Shown: positions 16,410 to 26,298, counted from the stretch's first letter. The stretch is 64,000 nt of DNA from Agrilactobacillus fermenti (GCF_021030645.1 NZ_JACGCJ010000006.1:1-64000); one strand, 5' to 3'. Notes: generated by a model not told the origin, from the sequence alone. Program-made: numbers and translations.

Positions 16410-17102
16410 TTAAACTTGTGGTTTTCGGCGATAAACCAAATAGCGCCGGTAAATATACTGCCACGGCAATGCTAAAGCATGAACCAGTCGTGTGTAAGGG
16501 AAGAACCCAAAAATCGCTAAACCACAAACAACATGGATCTTATATAACATTGGTGTTGACACCATCAATAAATAATTTGGCCGGAAATAGAACAATTGCC
16601 GCGCCCAAACGGATAACGTTTCTCGATAGTTAAAAGCTGGATGACTAGGCCCAGCGATAAATGAAGCAGCTAGACCTAAGATAATTGTCACCAACAAAGC
16701 CACATTGACGATCAAATCACTGGTAGAGCTTGCAAGATGCACCCGGGCATCACTAAAGCGCCGATAAGTCAGGATCAGCATGCCAATCAATGCTAAGCCG
16801 CCACCAACACCGCCACCGCCTAAAGCAAATAGGTGATAGATATGATCCGGGATGCCTAATGCATCTGTCCATAATTTCGGTACTAAGATACCAACCACAT
16901 GACCAAAAAATACTAGGATGATGCCAATATGAAAGAGAATACTGCCGACCATTAATTTCTTTTTCTCTAGTAATTCACTGGACTTAGCGGTTACTGAAGC
17001 GGGATAAAAGGCAAACCGAATGATGGTGCCAAAGAAAAATGAAAGTAACATCAAATACGGATAGACGGTCCAAAAGAACCAATCCACTGGATGTGCCATC
17101 AT
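16410..17102 (-). CDS. narI: Respiratory nitrate reductase gamma subunit (cytochrome b)
   Basis: The 231-aa membrane protein has five helices and accepts electrons from menaquinol. Haem ligand histidines fit those of NarI: LFHIGIILVFFGHVVG in helix 2 and the C-terminal pair in KIHVVCGL and TRLVHALALPW. GGAGGTGAA at the end of narJ precedes two ATGs. I take the first, whose codon overlaps the narJ stop. It is the last gene of narGHJI before the terminator. The enzyme needs b-type haem, and no haem pathway is visible here, so haem may be taken up. Confidence 0.95.
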   Translation of the reverse strand: MMAHPVDWFFWTVYPYLMLLSFFFGTIIRFAFYPASVTAKSSELLEKKKLMVGSILFHIGIILVFFGHVVGILVPKLWTDALGIPDHIYHLFALGGGGVGGGLALIGMLILTYRRFSDARVHLASSTSDLIVNVALLVTIILGLAASFIAGPSHPAFNYRETLSVWARQLFYFRPNYLLMVSTPMLYKIHVVCGLAIFGFFPYTRLVHALALPWQYIYRRYLVYRRKPQV

Positions 17103-17695
17103 TTCACCTCCTGTTGTGCGTTGATCTGGTGCTGCGCCACACATTTACCAAGTTCTTGACGAATCACACGGATCAGCTTGAAGTAAGGTTTGTCCGCATA
17201 GATCATTCCATTTTGCAATAATTGATAGGTACCGTCTTCAACTACTGAAAACAGTAATTGTAGATCTTTTAAACGTTCGGCCACTTCATTTTCCCAGTCA
17301 CCGTAGGCTAAGAATTCTAACATCAATGGTAAATAATCCGTCAATTCTTGATCCACGGCGGAAACACCAAACATCTCGTAAAGCATCTTTAGTTTGGCTA
17401 AGACACCGCCGCGTTCCCGAGAATCTTCAAAGCGATAAAATGTTAAGTAGAGGGTAAAACGCTTATTCATGTCAAAAAGACTGGCATATTCTTGTTGCAG
17501 CTGGGTTAACGGTTGTTGTTGAAACGCCGAGATGATGTCACGTACTTGGGCTTTCTCAGCCGAATTGGCATCATACTCACGTTCAAAATTAGCCATAAAA
17601 TCTGAACCTTGAATTTCAGCTTGTGGATAGTCGATCAAATGGGACAGCGTATAGAAATCACCCCGGCTTTGATCCAATTGGGCTAGATTAATCAC
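17099..17695 (-). CDS. narJ: Nitrate reductase assembly chaperone (delta subunit)
   Basis: This TorD/NarJ-family chaperone of about 198 aa delivers the molybdenum cofactor to NarG and is not part of the final enzyme. Typical features are LSHLIDYPQ near the start, QQEYASLFDMNKRFTLYLTFYRFEDSRERG in the middle (NarJ signature), and DYLPLMLEFL. The GTG at 17695 has GGGGGGA upstream and overlaps the narH end by 8 bp. A longer in-frame extension into narH has no ribosome binding site. Confidence 0.92.
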   Translation of the reverse strand: MINLAQLDQSRGDFYTLSHLIDYPQAEIQGSDFMANFEREYDANSAEKAQVRDIISAFQQQPLTQLQQEYASLFDMNKRFTLYLTFYRFEDSRERGGVLAKLKMLYEMFGVSAVDQELTDYLPLMLEFLAYGDWENEVAERLKDLQLLFSVVEDGTYQLLQNGMIYADKPYFKLIRVIRQELGKCVAQHQINAQQEVK

Positions 17696-19244
17696 GCCAA
17701 ATCCCCCCATAAAAGCTCTCAGCATAGATCTCTTCTGAGGATTTACCTGCTTTAGACTGTTCAAACATACCGGCATGCATATTGGCTAAAGAACAACCTT
17801 TACATTCTTCATAACCTAAACCGCCCTGTTCCGCGCTAGCATTTTCCACTTGTTCTTTATGAGCTTTAGGAATGACAAACCGATCTTCGTATTTCGCAAT
17901 GGCTAATAAGCGGTAAAGTGCTGTCGCTGAATCTTCAGTCAAGCCAACCCGATCGAGTTTATCAGTATCAAACGCTTTACCAGAAGTCCGAGCCCGCATA
18001 TACAGCCGCATCATAGCGAGCTTATATAGTGCGTTCTTGATCACTTCAGTATTGCCGCCAGACAAAATACTTGCTAAATAATCTACTGGGATCCGCATTT
18101 CATCAATACCAGGGAAAATCATTTCTGGATTATGAATCGAGTCTTTACCTTCAAAGTAATTCATGATTGGTGACAGCGGTGGTACGTACCAAACCATTGG
18201 CATTGTGCGATATTCTGGATGCAATGGAAAGGCGATCCGCTCTTCAACGGCCATCTTATAGATCGGACTATTTTGGGCGGCTTCAATCATATCATCAGCG
18301 ATACCAGCTGCTTGAGCAGCAGCAATGATTTCTGGATCATTAGGATCTAAGAACAAATCTAATTGACGTTCGTAAAGTTTCTTTTCATCTGGTTCTTCAG
18401 CTGCTTCTTGAACACGGTCCGCATCATATAAAATTGCGCCGATATAACGGATCCGACCCACACAAGTTTCCGCACAAACCGTTGGTAAGCCTTCTTCAAT
18501 TCTTGGATAGCAGAAAGTACATTTTTCAGCTTTATTCGTTTTCCAGTTGAAATAGACTTTTTTATAAGGGCAACCAGTCATGCAAAAACGCCAGCCGCGG
18601 CACTTTTCTTGATCAACCAAAACGATACCGTCTTCATCACGTTTATACATGGCACCACTCGGACAAGAAGACACACAAGGGGCATTTAAGCAGTGTTCAC
18701 ATAAACGCGGTAAATACATCATAAAGGCATTTTCAAAATTAGTCTTGATCTCAGTCTGGATCTTCTTCACATTCGGATCTTCTTGCGTGTGTTGGGAACC
18801 AGCTAGATCATCATCCCAGTTGGGGCCCCATTGAAGGTCCATCGTTTGGCCAGTGATCTGTGATTTTGCCCGTGCTACCGGTTGATGTTTCTTTTCTGGG
18901 TTAAATAGCGTTTGGTAATCATAGGTCCAAGGTTCATAGTAATCATCTAACTCAGGCATATCAGGATTGTAAAAGATCTTACCTAGCGCAATCTTATTCA
19001 ATTTGTTCCCGGCCACTAATTCTAACTTACCTTTTTTGTTGAGCTGCCAGCCGCCCTTATAGTGGTCTTCATCTTCCCAACCGCGAGGATAACCCACACC
19101 AGGTTTGGTTTCCACGTTGTTGAACCACATATATTCTGCCCCCGGGCGATTGGTCCAGGTGTTTTTACACGTGACCGAACAGGTATGGCAGCCAATACAC
19201 TTATCCAGGTTCAAAACCATTCCGATTTGTGCTTTAATCTTCAT
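17688..19244 (-). CDS. narH: Respiratory nitrate reductase beta subunit (Fe-S)
   Basis: The 518-aa ferredoxin-like subunit passes electrons from NarI haem to NarG. Four cysteine groups are visible: CIGCHTCSVTC near residue 16, CEHCLNAPCVSSC, CRGWRFCMTGC with the Trp of the 3Fe-4S-type group, and CTFCYPR with CAETC. It overlaps narG by 11 bp. The C-terminal domain ends with CKGCSLANMHAG, also family-like. Cytoplasmic, membrane-attached through NarI. Confidence 0.97.
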   Translation of the reverse strand: MKIKAQIGMVLNLDKCIGCHTCSVTCKNTWTNRPGAEYMWFNNVETKPGVGYPRGWEDEDHYKGGWQLNKKGKLELVAGNKLNKIALGKIFYNPDMPELDDYYEPWTYDYQTLFNPEKKHQPVARAKSQITGQTMDLQWGPNWDDDLAGSQHTQEDPNVKKIQTEIKTNFENAFMMYLPRLCEHCLNAPCVSSCPSGAMYKRDEDGIVLVDQEKCRGWRFCMTGCPYKKVYFNWKTNKAEKCTFCYPRIEEGLPTVCAETCVGRIRYIGAILYDADRVQEAAEEPDEKKLYERQLDLFLDPNDPEIIAAAQAAGIADDMIEAAQNSPIYKMAVEERIAFPLHPEYRTMPMVWYVPPLSPIMNYFEGKDSIHNPEMIFPGIDEMRIPVDYLASILSGGNTEVIKNALYKLAMMRLYMRARTSGKAFDTDKLDRVGLTEDSATALYRLLAIAKYEDRFVIPKAHKEQVENASAEQGGLGYEECKGCSLANMHAGMFEQSKAGKSSEEIYAESFYGGIWRD

Positions 19245-22200
19245 TCCAGTTCACCTTCTTTAATTTCCGGACATTAACATATAAGTCTCTTTGATTGCCG
19301 ATGGGACCATAATAGTTAAAGCCGTAGCTTAGTTGCGCATAGCCGCCGACCATTTGGGTAGGCTTAATATGGATCTGTGTTGGTGCATTATGACTCCCGC
19401 CACGATTACCCGTAATATTAGAGAGTGGTTCTTGAATATCCATATCTTGCGCATGATACATATACATGGAACCTTTTGGCATGCGGTGACTGACAACCGC
19501 TCGGGCTGTCACGACCCCATTACGGTTATAAAGCTCGACCCAATCGTTGTCTTTGATACCTAATTCAAGCGCATCTTCATTAGCTAACCAAACATTAGGT
19601 CCACCACGGAATAACGTCAGCATCTCTAAATTATCTTGATAAGTCGTATGGATATTCCACTTACCGTGCGGTGTCATATAACGCAGTGTAATTTCTTTGG
19701 CATCAGCAATCTCGGTATCTTTAGGTCCCATGACTTGTGGTGGCAAAGTTGGCTTATAAGTAGTCAATTGTTCACCATATTCTTGGAAAATCTCGTGATC
19801 AATATAAAACTGCTGCCGACCGGTCAACGTACGGAATGGCACGAGATATTCAATGTTGACCGTAAATGGTGAGTAACGTTCACCGTCATGCTTGGAGCTG
19901 GAGAAGATCGGCGTTGGAATAGCCTCCCGTGGTTGCACGGTAATACTCTTGAAGGTCATTTTATCCTCAGCGCGACCGGCCGCAATATGGTTCAAGTCTA
20001 GGCCCGTATGTTCTGATTCCACTGCCCAAGCTTTTTGCGCCACTGCGCCATTAGAAGCACTGGATAAAATCAAAATAGCGTCAGCGACTTTTTTGGCTTG
20101 GTCGATCTTAGGACAGCCCTGATTCACACCGGGTGTTAAGTAAGTATGATTGCGCGTCTTTAATTCTTCATACTGCTCAGCAACAGAATAGCTGATACCA
20201 TCTGCCCCAACTTTACCGCCAGCATTTGGACCTAAAGCCACGTACTTATCATAAACTTGGGTATAGTCTCTTGGAATCAATTGCAAGATCGGCATAGTCT
20301 TACCTGGGACAGGTTCGATCTCACCTTTCTTCCAATCTTTGATCTGTCCTAGTGGCTGGGCTAATTCAGCTGGCGAATCATGGCCTAGCGGTTGCGTCTT
20401 CAAATCATATTGTGTTTCTGGTAATTCTGTTTTAGCTAATTCAGTGAACTTCTTAGCCAAATTCTTGAAAATATCCCAATCGCTCTTCGACTCCCATAGT
20501 GGTGTAATCGCCGCATTGAAAGGATGAATGAAAGGATGCATATCGGTACTAGAGAGATCTTCTTTTTCATACCAAGTAGCAGCTGGTAGGACGATATCTG
20601 AATACATTGGTGTGGAAACCATCCGGAAGTCCAAGTCGACGACTAGATCTAACTTACCTTCCACAGGATCTTCATGCCACACCATATCTTCAGGCTTAAA
20701 TTGATCATTAGTCTTAGCTAACAGACCATTTTCCGCACCCAGCAAATGTTTCATAAAGTATTCTTGCCCTTTGCCAGAGGAGGTAAAGAGGTTGGAGCGC
20801 CAGACAAATAACCCTTTCGGGGCATTTTGGGGGGCATCCGGATCTTCAATGGCAAATTTCAGCGCGCCAGCTTTTAATTCTGAAACAACTTTAGCTTTGA
20901 TCTCATCCAAATTATTGGTTTGATAATCCTGTGCAAAACTTAAAGAGTTGCGGTCAAATTGTGGGTAACTTGGCAGCCAACCCAAGCGGGCCGCCAATTG
21001 ATTATAATCAGCGGGATGATCATAAGCGTGCTGAATTTTTTTGACCGGCGACTTCAAAGCCTTATTATCTAACTCATCATATTTCCATTGGTCACTAGCA
21101 AAGTAGAAGAAAGAAGTCCCATTTTGTTGACGTGCACCACCAGCTTGCCAATCATTGGCAAAAGCCACAGTTGCCCAGCCTTCTTGAGGCCGTAATTTTT
21201 CTTGACCAACGTAATGGGCCCAGCCACCGCCAGAAACCCCTTCACAGCCAGTTAATAAGACCAAGTTGAAAATAGCTCGGTAAGTCATATCACTATTGAA
21301 CCAGTGATTGATGCCGGCACCCATGATCACCATGGATTTACCGCCACTATCAATGGCATTTTGGGCGAATTCTTCAGCAATTTGCACACAAATACTTTGT
21401 TTGACACCAGTCACCTTTTCTTGCCAAGCAGGGGTATAAGGACTGGCAGCATCCGTAGCGCCTTTAGCAGCCAAGTCATCTTCAGCCATTTGCGGCAACC
21501 CATATTGGGAAAGCATCAAATCATAAACTGTTGTGACTAAGTGACGACTGCCGTCAGCAAAAGTCACCCAGCGCGCTTTTAGATGCCGCGGTAGCACATC
21601 ATTGCCTTGGGCGGAGAAGTAAGGAAAATCAGCGACTACGGTTTGGTCCGCATCGATGCCTAACTTAGGATCGATCTCGTGGCCCTCTTTGTCCTTCAAA
21701 ACCAGATTCCAATCGGTATGATCTTCCCAGCGTTGGCCGATGGTCCCATTAGGTACAACGATCTCACCAGAATGACTGTCAACGACACAAGTTTTCCAAT
21801 CCGCATTGGCAATCGTTTCATCAGAAATATCGCTGACCCGTAAGAACCGGCCAGAAGTGTAGTGATCACGATTGGCATCACTTTGATCCAGCAAGACTAA
21901 GAATGGCAGATCAGTGTACTGCTTCGCATAATGTACAAACTCTGGCACTTGTTTTTGTTGATAAAATTCATTCAAGATCGTATAAGTCATGCCTTGGGCT
22001 AAAGCAGCATCAGAGCCAGGGTGTGGTGCCAACCAGTTATCAGCGAACTTAACATTTTCAGCGTAATCTGGACTTACGGCAACCACCTTAGTCCCCTTAT
22101 AGCGCGCTTCGGTCATAAAATGGGCATCTGGTGTCCGCGTCAAAGGTACATTTGAGCCCCACATAATAATGTATTGACTGTTATACCAGTCACTGGATTC

Positions 22201-22905
22201 AGGAACATCCGTTTGTTCACCCCAAACTTGTGGGGATGCAGGGGGCAGATCGGCGTACCAATCATAGAAACTCAGCATTTCGCCGCCTAGTAGCGAAAGA
22301 AAACGCGCACCAGACGCATAACTGATCATGGACATGGCTGGAATTGGGGTAAAGCCAGCTAATCGATCTGGCCCGTATTTTTTGATCGTATAGACTAACA
22401 TTGCTGAGATCAGCTCTAAAGCTTCATCCCAGTGCACTCGAACTAAGCCCCCATGACCCCGGGCCGATTTATAAGTTTTTGTTTTATTAGGATCTTCGAC
22501 AATACTACGCCAAGCTTGAACCAAATTATCTTGGTGCTCAGCTTTAGCTTGAACCCATAGTTGCCACAATTTGCCTCTAATATAAGGATATTTGATCCTT
22601 ACCGGACTATATTCATACCATGAAAAACTGGCACCACGTGGACACCCGCGAGGTTCAAATTCTGGAAAATCTGGGCCACAAGATGGATAATCAGTGGCTT
22701 GGTGTTCCCAGGTAATAATGCCCTCTTTTACATAAACATTCCAACTGCAAGAGCCAGTACAGTTTACCCCGTGTGTCGTCCGAATCACTTTATCGTGACT
22801 CCAACGCCGCCGGTATAATTTTTCCCAGCGTCTAGAGTTCTCTTCTAATTGGGTGAAATTCCCATTGAACTTCTCCACACGCTTGAAAAAGCGGGACTGT
22901 TTCAT
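19234..22905 (-). CDS. narG: Respiratory nitrate reductase alpha subunit (molybdopterin)
   Basis: The catalytic subunit of about 1223 aa reduces nitrate to nitrite with bis-MGD. The FS0 cluster motif is HGVNCTGSCSWN near residue 50, followed by GCPRGASFSWYEYSP. The Asp Mo-ligand region is YIIMWGSNVPLTRTPDAHF. No twin-Arg signal is expected to be processed; the enzyme faces the cytoplasm. I start at the ATG at 22905, with AAAGGAG upstream; an ATG at 22956 lies inside a promoter box. It is the first gene of narGHJI, driven by the promoter at 22969-23012. Confidence 0.97.
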   Translation of the reverse strand: MKQSRFFKRVEKFNGNFTQLEENSRRWEKLYRRRWSHDKVIRTTHGVNCTGSCSWNVYVKEGIITWEHQATDYPSCGPDFPEFEPRGCPRGASFSWYEYSPVRIKYPYIRGKLWQLWVQAKAEHQDNLVQAWRSIVEDPNKTKTYKSARGHGGLVRVHWDEALELISAMLVYTIKKYGPDRLAGFTPIPAMSMISYASGARFLSLLGGEMLSFYDWYADLPPASPQVWGEQTDVPESSDWYNSQYIIMWGSNVPLTRTPDAHFMTEARYKGTKVVAVSPDYAENVKFADNWLAPHPGSDAALAQGMTYTILNEFYQQKQVPEFVHYAKQYTDLPFLVLLDQSDANRDHYTSGRFLRVSDISDETIANADWKTCVVDSHSGEIVVPNGTIGQRWEDHTDWNLVLKDKEGHEIDPKLGIDADQTVVADFPYFSAQGNDVLPRHLKARWVTFADGSRHLVTTVYDLMLSQYGLPQMAEDDLAAKGATDAASPYTPAWQEKVTGVKQSICVQIAEEFAQNAIDSGGKSMVIMGAGINHWFNSDMTYRAIFNLVLLTGCEGVSGGGWAHYVGQEKLRPQEGWATVAFANDWQAGGARQQNGTSFFYFASDQWKYDELDNKALKSPVKKIQHAYDHPADYNQLAARLGWLPSYPQFDRNSLSFAQDYQTNNLDEIKAKVVSELKAGALKFAIEDPDAPQNAPKGLFVWRSNLFTSSGKGQEYFMKHLLGAENGLLAKTNDQFKPEDMVWHEDPVEGKLDLVVDLDFRMVSTPMYSDIVLPAATWYEKEDLSSTDMHPFIHPFNAAITPLWESKSDWDIFKNLAKKFTELAKTELPETQYDLKTQPLGHDSPAELAQPLGQIKDWKKGEIEPVPGKTMPILQLIPRDYTQVYDKYVALGPNAGGKVGADGISYSVAEQYEELKTRNHTYLTPGVNQGCPKIDQAKKVADAILILSSASNGAVAQKAWAVESEHTGLDLNHIAAGRAEDKMTFKSITVQPREAIPTPIFSSSKHDGERYSPFTVNIEYLVPFRTLTGRQQFYIDHEIFQEYGEQLTTYKPTLPPQVMGPKDTEIADAKEITLRYMTPHGKWNIHTTYQDNLEMLTLFRGGPNVWLANEDALELGIKDNDWVELYNRNGVVTARAVVSHRMPKGSMYMYHAQDMDIQEPLSNITGNRGGSHNAPTQIHIKPTQMVGGYAQLSYGFNYYGPIGNQRDLYVNVRKLKKVNWNED

Positions 22906-22949
22906 GACCTCAACTCCTTTTCCTTCAGTAAGGTAACCAAAATGCTTGT

Positions 22950-22993
22950 TAGTCATTTCCCTAATACTAAGATAGCACCGACAATGCTATACT
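22950..22993 (+). promoter_or_regulatory. moeB operon promoter with NreC-like box
   Basis: TTAGGGAAATGACTA (read on minus, box 22950-22963) nearly equals the moaE box. On the plus strand the extended -10 TGCTATACT has its hexamer at 22988-22993, again exactly 34 bp from the box centre. The box also overlaps the narG transcription start, so it could influence both directions. Confidence 0.7.
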
Positions 22994-23012
22994 TCGATTA
23001 GGGAAAAACCTA
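22969..23012 (-). promoter_or_regulatory. narG promoter with NreC box
   Basis: TAGGGAAAAACCTA (22999-23012) matches the staphylococcal NreC consensus TAGGG-N4-CCCTA except for one base. On the minus strand the extended -10 TGCTATCTT has its hexamer at 22969-22974, 34 bp from the box centre. No good -35 is present, fitting activator dependence. Confidence 0.75.
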
Positions 23013-23038
23013 ATTCAGTTACTAGTGAGGTGAGTCAC

Positions 23039-24100
23039 ATGTCCGTCGTGAATGGTTTCACTGTTAATCGTTATGATCGCCAAGAACGTGTCCGCCAAAT
23101 CGGTCCCGCTGGCCAACATCAGCTTAACCAAGCGCATGTCTTAATTGTTGGTGCTGGTGCGCTGGGCAGTTACTGTGCAGAGCTCTTAACTCGCGCCGGC
23201 GTTGGTCGCTTAGATATTTTCGATCCTGATACAGTCAGCCTAACGAATTTACAGCGCCAAACCATCTTTACGGAGCAAGATGCTCAGCAAGATACATTCA
23301 AAGTTGACGCGCTCCAAAAAAATTTGATCAAGATCAATCATCATGTGATCGTTCACGGACATCCTTATGAATTATCGGAAAGCCGCCTACGAACGCTAGA
23401 TAAATTCGACTTAGCCATTGATTGTACCGATAACTTTGCGGCCCGAGAGCTGTTGAATCAATTGGCTTTAAAATACAAATTCAATTACATCTTTGGTTCT
23501 TGTGCTGGGGTCAGTGGTCAAGTGATGGCGATCGACCCCCAAACTGGACCTTGCTTAGCTTGTTTATTCCCAAACCTGCAAGCTCTAAAACAAACTGACT
23601 GTGATTTGCTAGGTGTCAATACAGCATTGATTCCGATTGTCAGCGGCTTACAGGTATCCTTGGCGATAAAGCTACTCATAGCGCCTGATCAAATGGCTTT
23701 TAACCAGCTAATCACCATTAATAATTGGACGTTAAAACAAGACACTTTTACGATTCTTAAAAATCCTCAGTGCCCTGTTTGCCAACGACCCGTTACTGAA
23801 GTGGCGGCTGATTTTAAAAATGAACTTCACGTTTTATGCGGCACTAATGTTTACGCTATTTACTTGCCTGAAACCATTAGCGTATCGGTGCTAAAACAGT
23901 ATTTAACCGCACAAAAAATCCCACAACAGGCTAATCCTTTAGGCGTTCAATTTAAATGGCAGGCCTTGGCAATGACTTTTTTTAAAAATCATAAATTAAT
24001 GATCTACGATGCCCCCACCAAAACCGTTGCCCAAACGGCCTATCAACAATTAACACAGGTCTTAGACCAACCTCAACTCAAACTGGAGACTCAATCATGA
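23039..24100 (+). CDS. moeB: MoeB/ThiF-family adenylyltransferase
   Basis: The 353-aa protein activates the C-terminus of MoaD with ATP. It shows the nucleotide loop LIVGAGALGSYCAELL near residue 34, the DxDxVxxxNLxRQ-type block DPDTVSLTNLQRQ, and zinc cysteine pairs CLAC and CPVC. After residue 250 it has an extra domain of about 90 aa not like a rhodanese (no Cys-loop). GAGGTGAG precedes the ATG. It is the first gene of the long cofactor/nre operon; its stop overlaps moaB (ATGA). Confidence 0.92.
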   Translation: MSVVNGFTVNRYDRQERVRQIGPAGQHQLNQAHVLIVGAGALGSYCAELLTRAGVGRLDIFDPDTVSLTNLQRQTIFTEQDAQQDTFKVDALQKNLIKINHHVIVHGHPYELSESRLRTLDKFDLAIDCTDNFAARELLNQLALKYKFNYIFGSCAGVSGQVMAIDPQTGPCLACLFPNLQALKQTDCDLLGVNTALIPIVSGLQVSLAIKLLIAPDQMAFNQLITINNWTLKQDTFTILKNPQCPVCQRPVTEVAADFKNELHVLCGTNVYAIYLPETISVSVLKQYLTAQKIPQQANPLGVQFKWQALAMTFFKNHKLMIYDAPTKTVAQTAYQQLTQVLDQPQLKLETQS

Positions 24101-24567
24101 TCAAAGCTAGTATTTTAACGATAAGTGATACCCGCAACCTCACTAGTGATCAAACCGGCCAGACCATTGCCAATTACTTAACCAAAAACGAAACCGCTGT
24201 AATTCAGCAACGACTGGTTGTTAAAGATGATATTTTAGAAATTCAACACGCTTTTACAGCTTTGGCATTGGCCGACAACGACCTGCTAATCACTAACGGC
24301 GGCACCGGCATTGCTCAACGAGATGTCACCTTTACCGCGCTAAAACCATTGTTACAAGATACGATTCCTGGTTTCGGTGAATTATTCCGACAATTGAGCT
24401 ACGCCGATGTCGGCACGCATGCTATTGCCTCACGAGCTGAAGCGGGTTTTACGGTACGCAACCAATTGTGCTTTATCTTGCCTGGTTCAACTAAAGCAAA
24501 TAGCTTAGCACTAGAACAAATTATTTTACCTGAACTGACACATTTATTACGTGAACGTCACAAATAA
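24097..24567 (+). CDS. moaB: Molybdenum cofactor protein MoaB/Mog
   Basis: This 156-aa protein of the MoCF-binding fold adenylates molybdopterin before metal insertion. Seen are ILTISDTRNLTSDQTGQ at the N-terminus, the LLITNGGTGIAQRDVT loop near residue 65 and the GFGELFRQLSY block. It overlaps moeB by 4 bp and is followed by moeA, its functional partner, 13 bp on. Confidence 0.93.
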   Translation: MIKASILTISDTRNLTSDQTGQTIANYLTKNETAVIQQRLVVKDDILEIQHAFTALALADNDLLITNGGTGIAQRDVTFTALKPLLQDTIPGFGELFRQLSYADVGTHAIASRAEAGFTVRNQLCFILPGSTKANSLALEQIILPELTHLLRERHK

Positions 24568-24580
24568 AGGAAGTTAACTT

Positions 24581-25801
24581 ATGTTAGATAGACGTCAACC
24601 TATTACCATCACCGCTGCCCAAGCCAAAATCGCAGCGTTAACTTTAGAACCTAAGGTAGAAGCCGTAGCCACAACGGCTGCTGATCGACGCGTGTTGGCT
24701 GAGCCCGTGACTGCACCCTATGATTTTCCTAATTTCCGGCGCTCTGGTTATGATGGCTATGCCATTCGCGCTGAAGATGATCATGACTTTCCTAAAACAT
24801 TTAAAGTTGTCGCTGAAGTTCAGGCAGGTGCCACTTATGATCAGCCGCTAAAAGCAAATGAAACGGTGCGGATCATGACTGGTGCTGCTGTGCCGACTAA
24901 CGCCGGTAAAGTTATCATGTTGGAACAAAGCCGACCAGTTCCAGATCATAAAGACCAAGTCAAATTAATGGTAACTGCTAAAAATACCAATATTACGGAA
25001 ACTGGTACTGAATTTCGACGTGGTGATGTATTGATCCCACAAAATACACGGTTAAATCCTGGTCACCTTAGCCTGCTTTCGGCTTTTGGCATCACTGAAG
25101 TTTCGGTTTATCAAACGCCCAAGGTTGGTATCATCACCACCGGCACTGAAGTAACAACACCAGGGGACCCGCTCAAGCCCGGCCGCATCTATAACAGTAA
25201 TGGCCCTTTACTACAAGGCCTTGTCACTGAATGCGGCGGTGAAGTTGTGGCCTATACTCAAATTGAAGATGATTATGACTTGCTACGGCAGAAACTGAAT
25301 GCACTAGTCACGACCTGTGATCTGATTTTGACCACAGGTGGTGTCTCAGTTGGCGATTTCGATTTCTTGGCTACGGTGGCTAAATCATCACAAAACCTAC
25401 TTTTTAATAAATTAAAAATGCGGCCTGGGAGCGTGACCACTGCTTTCGTTTACCAAGAAACACCCATCGTCGCTTTATCTGGCAATCCTGGCGCTTGTTT
25501 TACCGGCTTTTATCTGTTTGCGGAACCCCTATTGCAGCAGTTTACTAAGCAGGCTTCACAAGTTCGCCGCGTGACAGCTATTTTAGATAAACCTTATCAA
25601 AAAACGAATGGTTATGACCGCATCCTTCGAGGCACTTTCCGCATAAGCCATGACCACTATTATGTCCAGCTAGTCGGCAGTGATAAGTCGGGTGCTTTAG
25701 GTAATTTAGGACAAACGACCTGCTTGTTCAAGATTCCTAGTAGCAATCGTCCCATTAAACCCTTTAGCGAGGTCGAAACATGGCTCTTACCTTACAGATA
25801 G
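24581..25801 (+). CDS. moeA: Molybdopterin molybdenumtransferase
   Basis: The 406-aa enzyme inserts molybdate into adenylated molybdopterin. The N-terminal region has FPNFRRSGYDGYAIRAED, then a domain with GAAVPTNAGKVIMLEQ. The MoCF-like domain carries GIITTGTEV and LILTTGGVSVGDFDF with the active-site Asp/Gly loop, then KMRPGSVTTAF and LSGNPGACFTGF. Its last 22 bases overlap the mobB start. AAGGAAG precedes the ATG. Length matches the family. Confidence 0.96.
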   Translation: MLDRRQPITITAAQAKIAALTLEPKVEAVATTAADRRVLAEPVTAPYDFPNFRRSGYDGYAIRAEDDHDFPKTFKVVAEVQAGATYDQPLKANETVRIMTGAAVPTNAGKVIMLEQSRPVPDHKDQVKLMVTAKNTNITETGTEFRRGDVLIPQNTRLNPGHLSLLSAFGITEVSVYQTPKVGIITTGTEVTTPGDPLKPGRIYNSNGPLLQGLVTECGGEVVAYTQIEDDYDLLRQKLNALVTTCDLILTTGGVSVGDFDFLATVAKSSQNLLFNKLKMRPGSVTTAFVYQETPIVALSGNPGACFTGFYLFAEPLLQQFTKQASQVRRVTAILDKPYQKTNGYDRILRGTFRISHDHYYVQLVGSDKSGALGNLGQTTCLFKIPSSNRPIKPFSEVETWLLPYR

Positions 25802-26298
25802 TTGGCTACAAAAAAAGCGGCAAAACCACGGTGCTTAAAGACTTTTTAGCTGTTGCCCAAGCAAAAAAGTACACCGTTGCTGTTTTAAAACATGATGCCC
25901 ATGAAGCCAGCTTGGATCAAGCGGCAACTGATACCGGGCAATTTCATCAGCTAGGGGCGCAGCAAATTATTTTGCAGTCCCGTTCTGAAATATTCATCCG
26001 CCAACAAAAGCCAGCACTAGTCACCCAATCCGCTGAAAGCTTGGTTCAACAATACGTTGCCCCAGACACAGATTTAATTCTCATTGAGGGCTATAAATCC
26101 GCTGCCTATCCAAAAATTGTCTTGAATAAAACGGCTATTGATTTTGAGCCCTCTGCTTTACAGCAGGTGATCGCCCAAGCTAGTATTTTCCCAGAAATTG
26201 TAGCTGCAAACCCAAAACTAAAAGATTTTAGCAATCCCCAAGCACGCCAAGCTTGGTTTCAAGCCTGGTTAAAAAAGAGTGTGACAAAAGGCGATTAA
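25780..26298 (+). CDS. mobB: MGD biosynthesis adaptor protein MobB
   Basis: The 172-aa P-loop protein opens with LQIVGYKKSGKTTVLKDFL (Walker A) and contains LKHDAHEASLDQAATDTGQFHQLGA, the MobB signature with conserved His and Asp, and DLILIEGYK. It binds GTP and helps MobA attach GMP to molybdopterin. It starts inside moeA. Its stop codon lies within the first copy of the 120-bp tandem repeat, so the repeat has moved right up against, and into, the gene end. Confidence 0.93.
   Translation: MALTLQIVGYKKSGKTTVLKDFLAVAQAKKYTVAVLKHDAHEASLDQAATDTGQFHQLGAQQIILQSRSEIFIRQQKPALVTQSAESLVQQYVAPDTDLILIEGYKSAAYPKIVLNKTAIDFEPSALQQVIAQASIFPEIVAANPKLKDFSNPQARQAWFQAWLKKSVTKGD

Noticed and set aside
21304-21540. 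Plus-strand open frames opposite narG and narH
   Set aside because: Antisense shadows of strongly conserved coding sequence, without ribosome binding sites.
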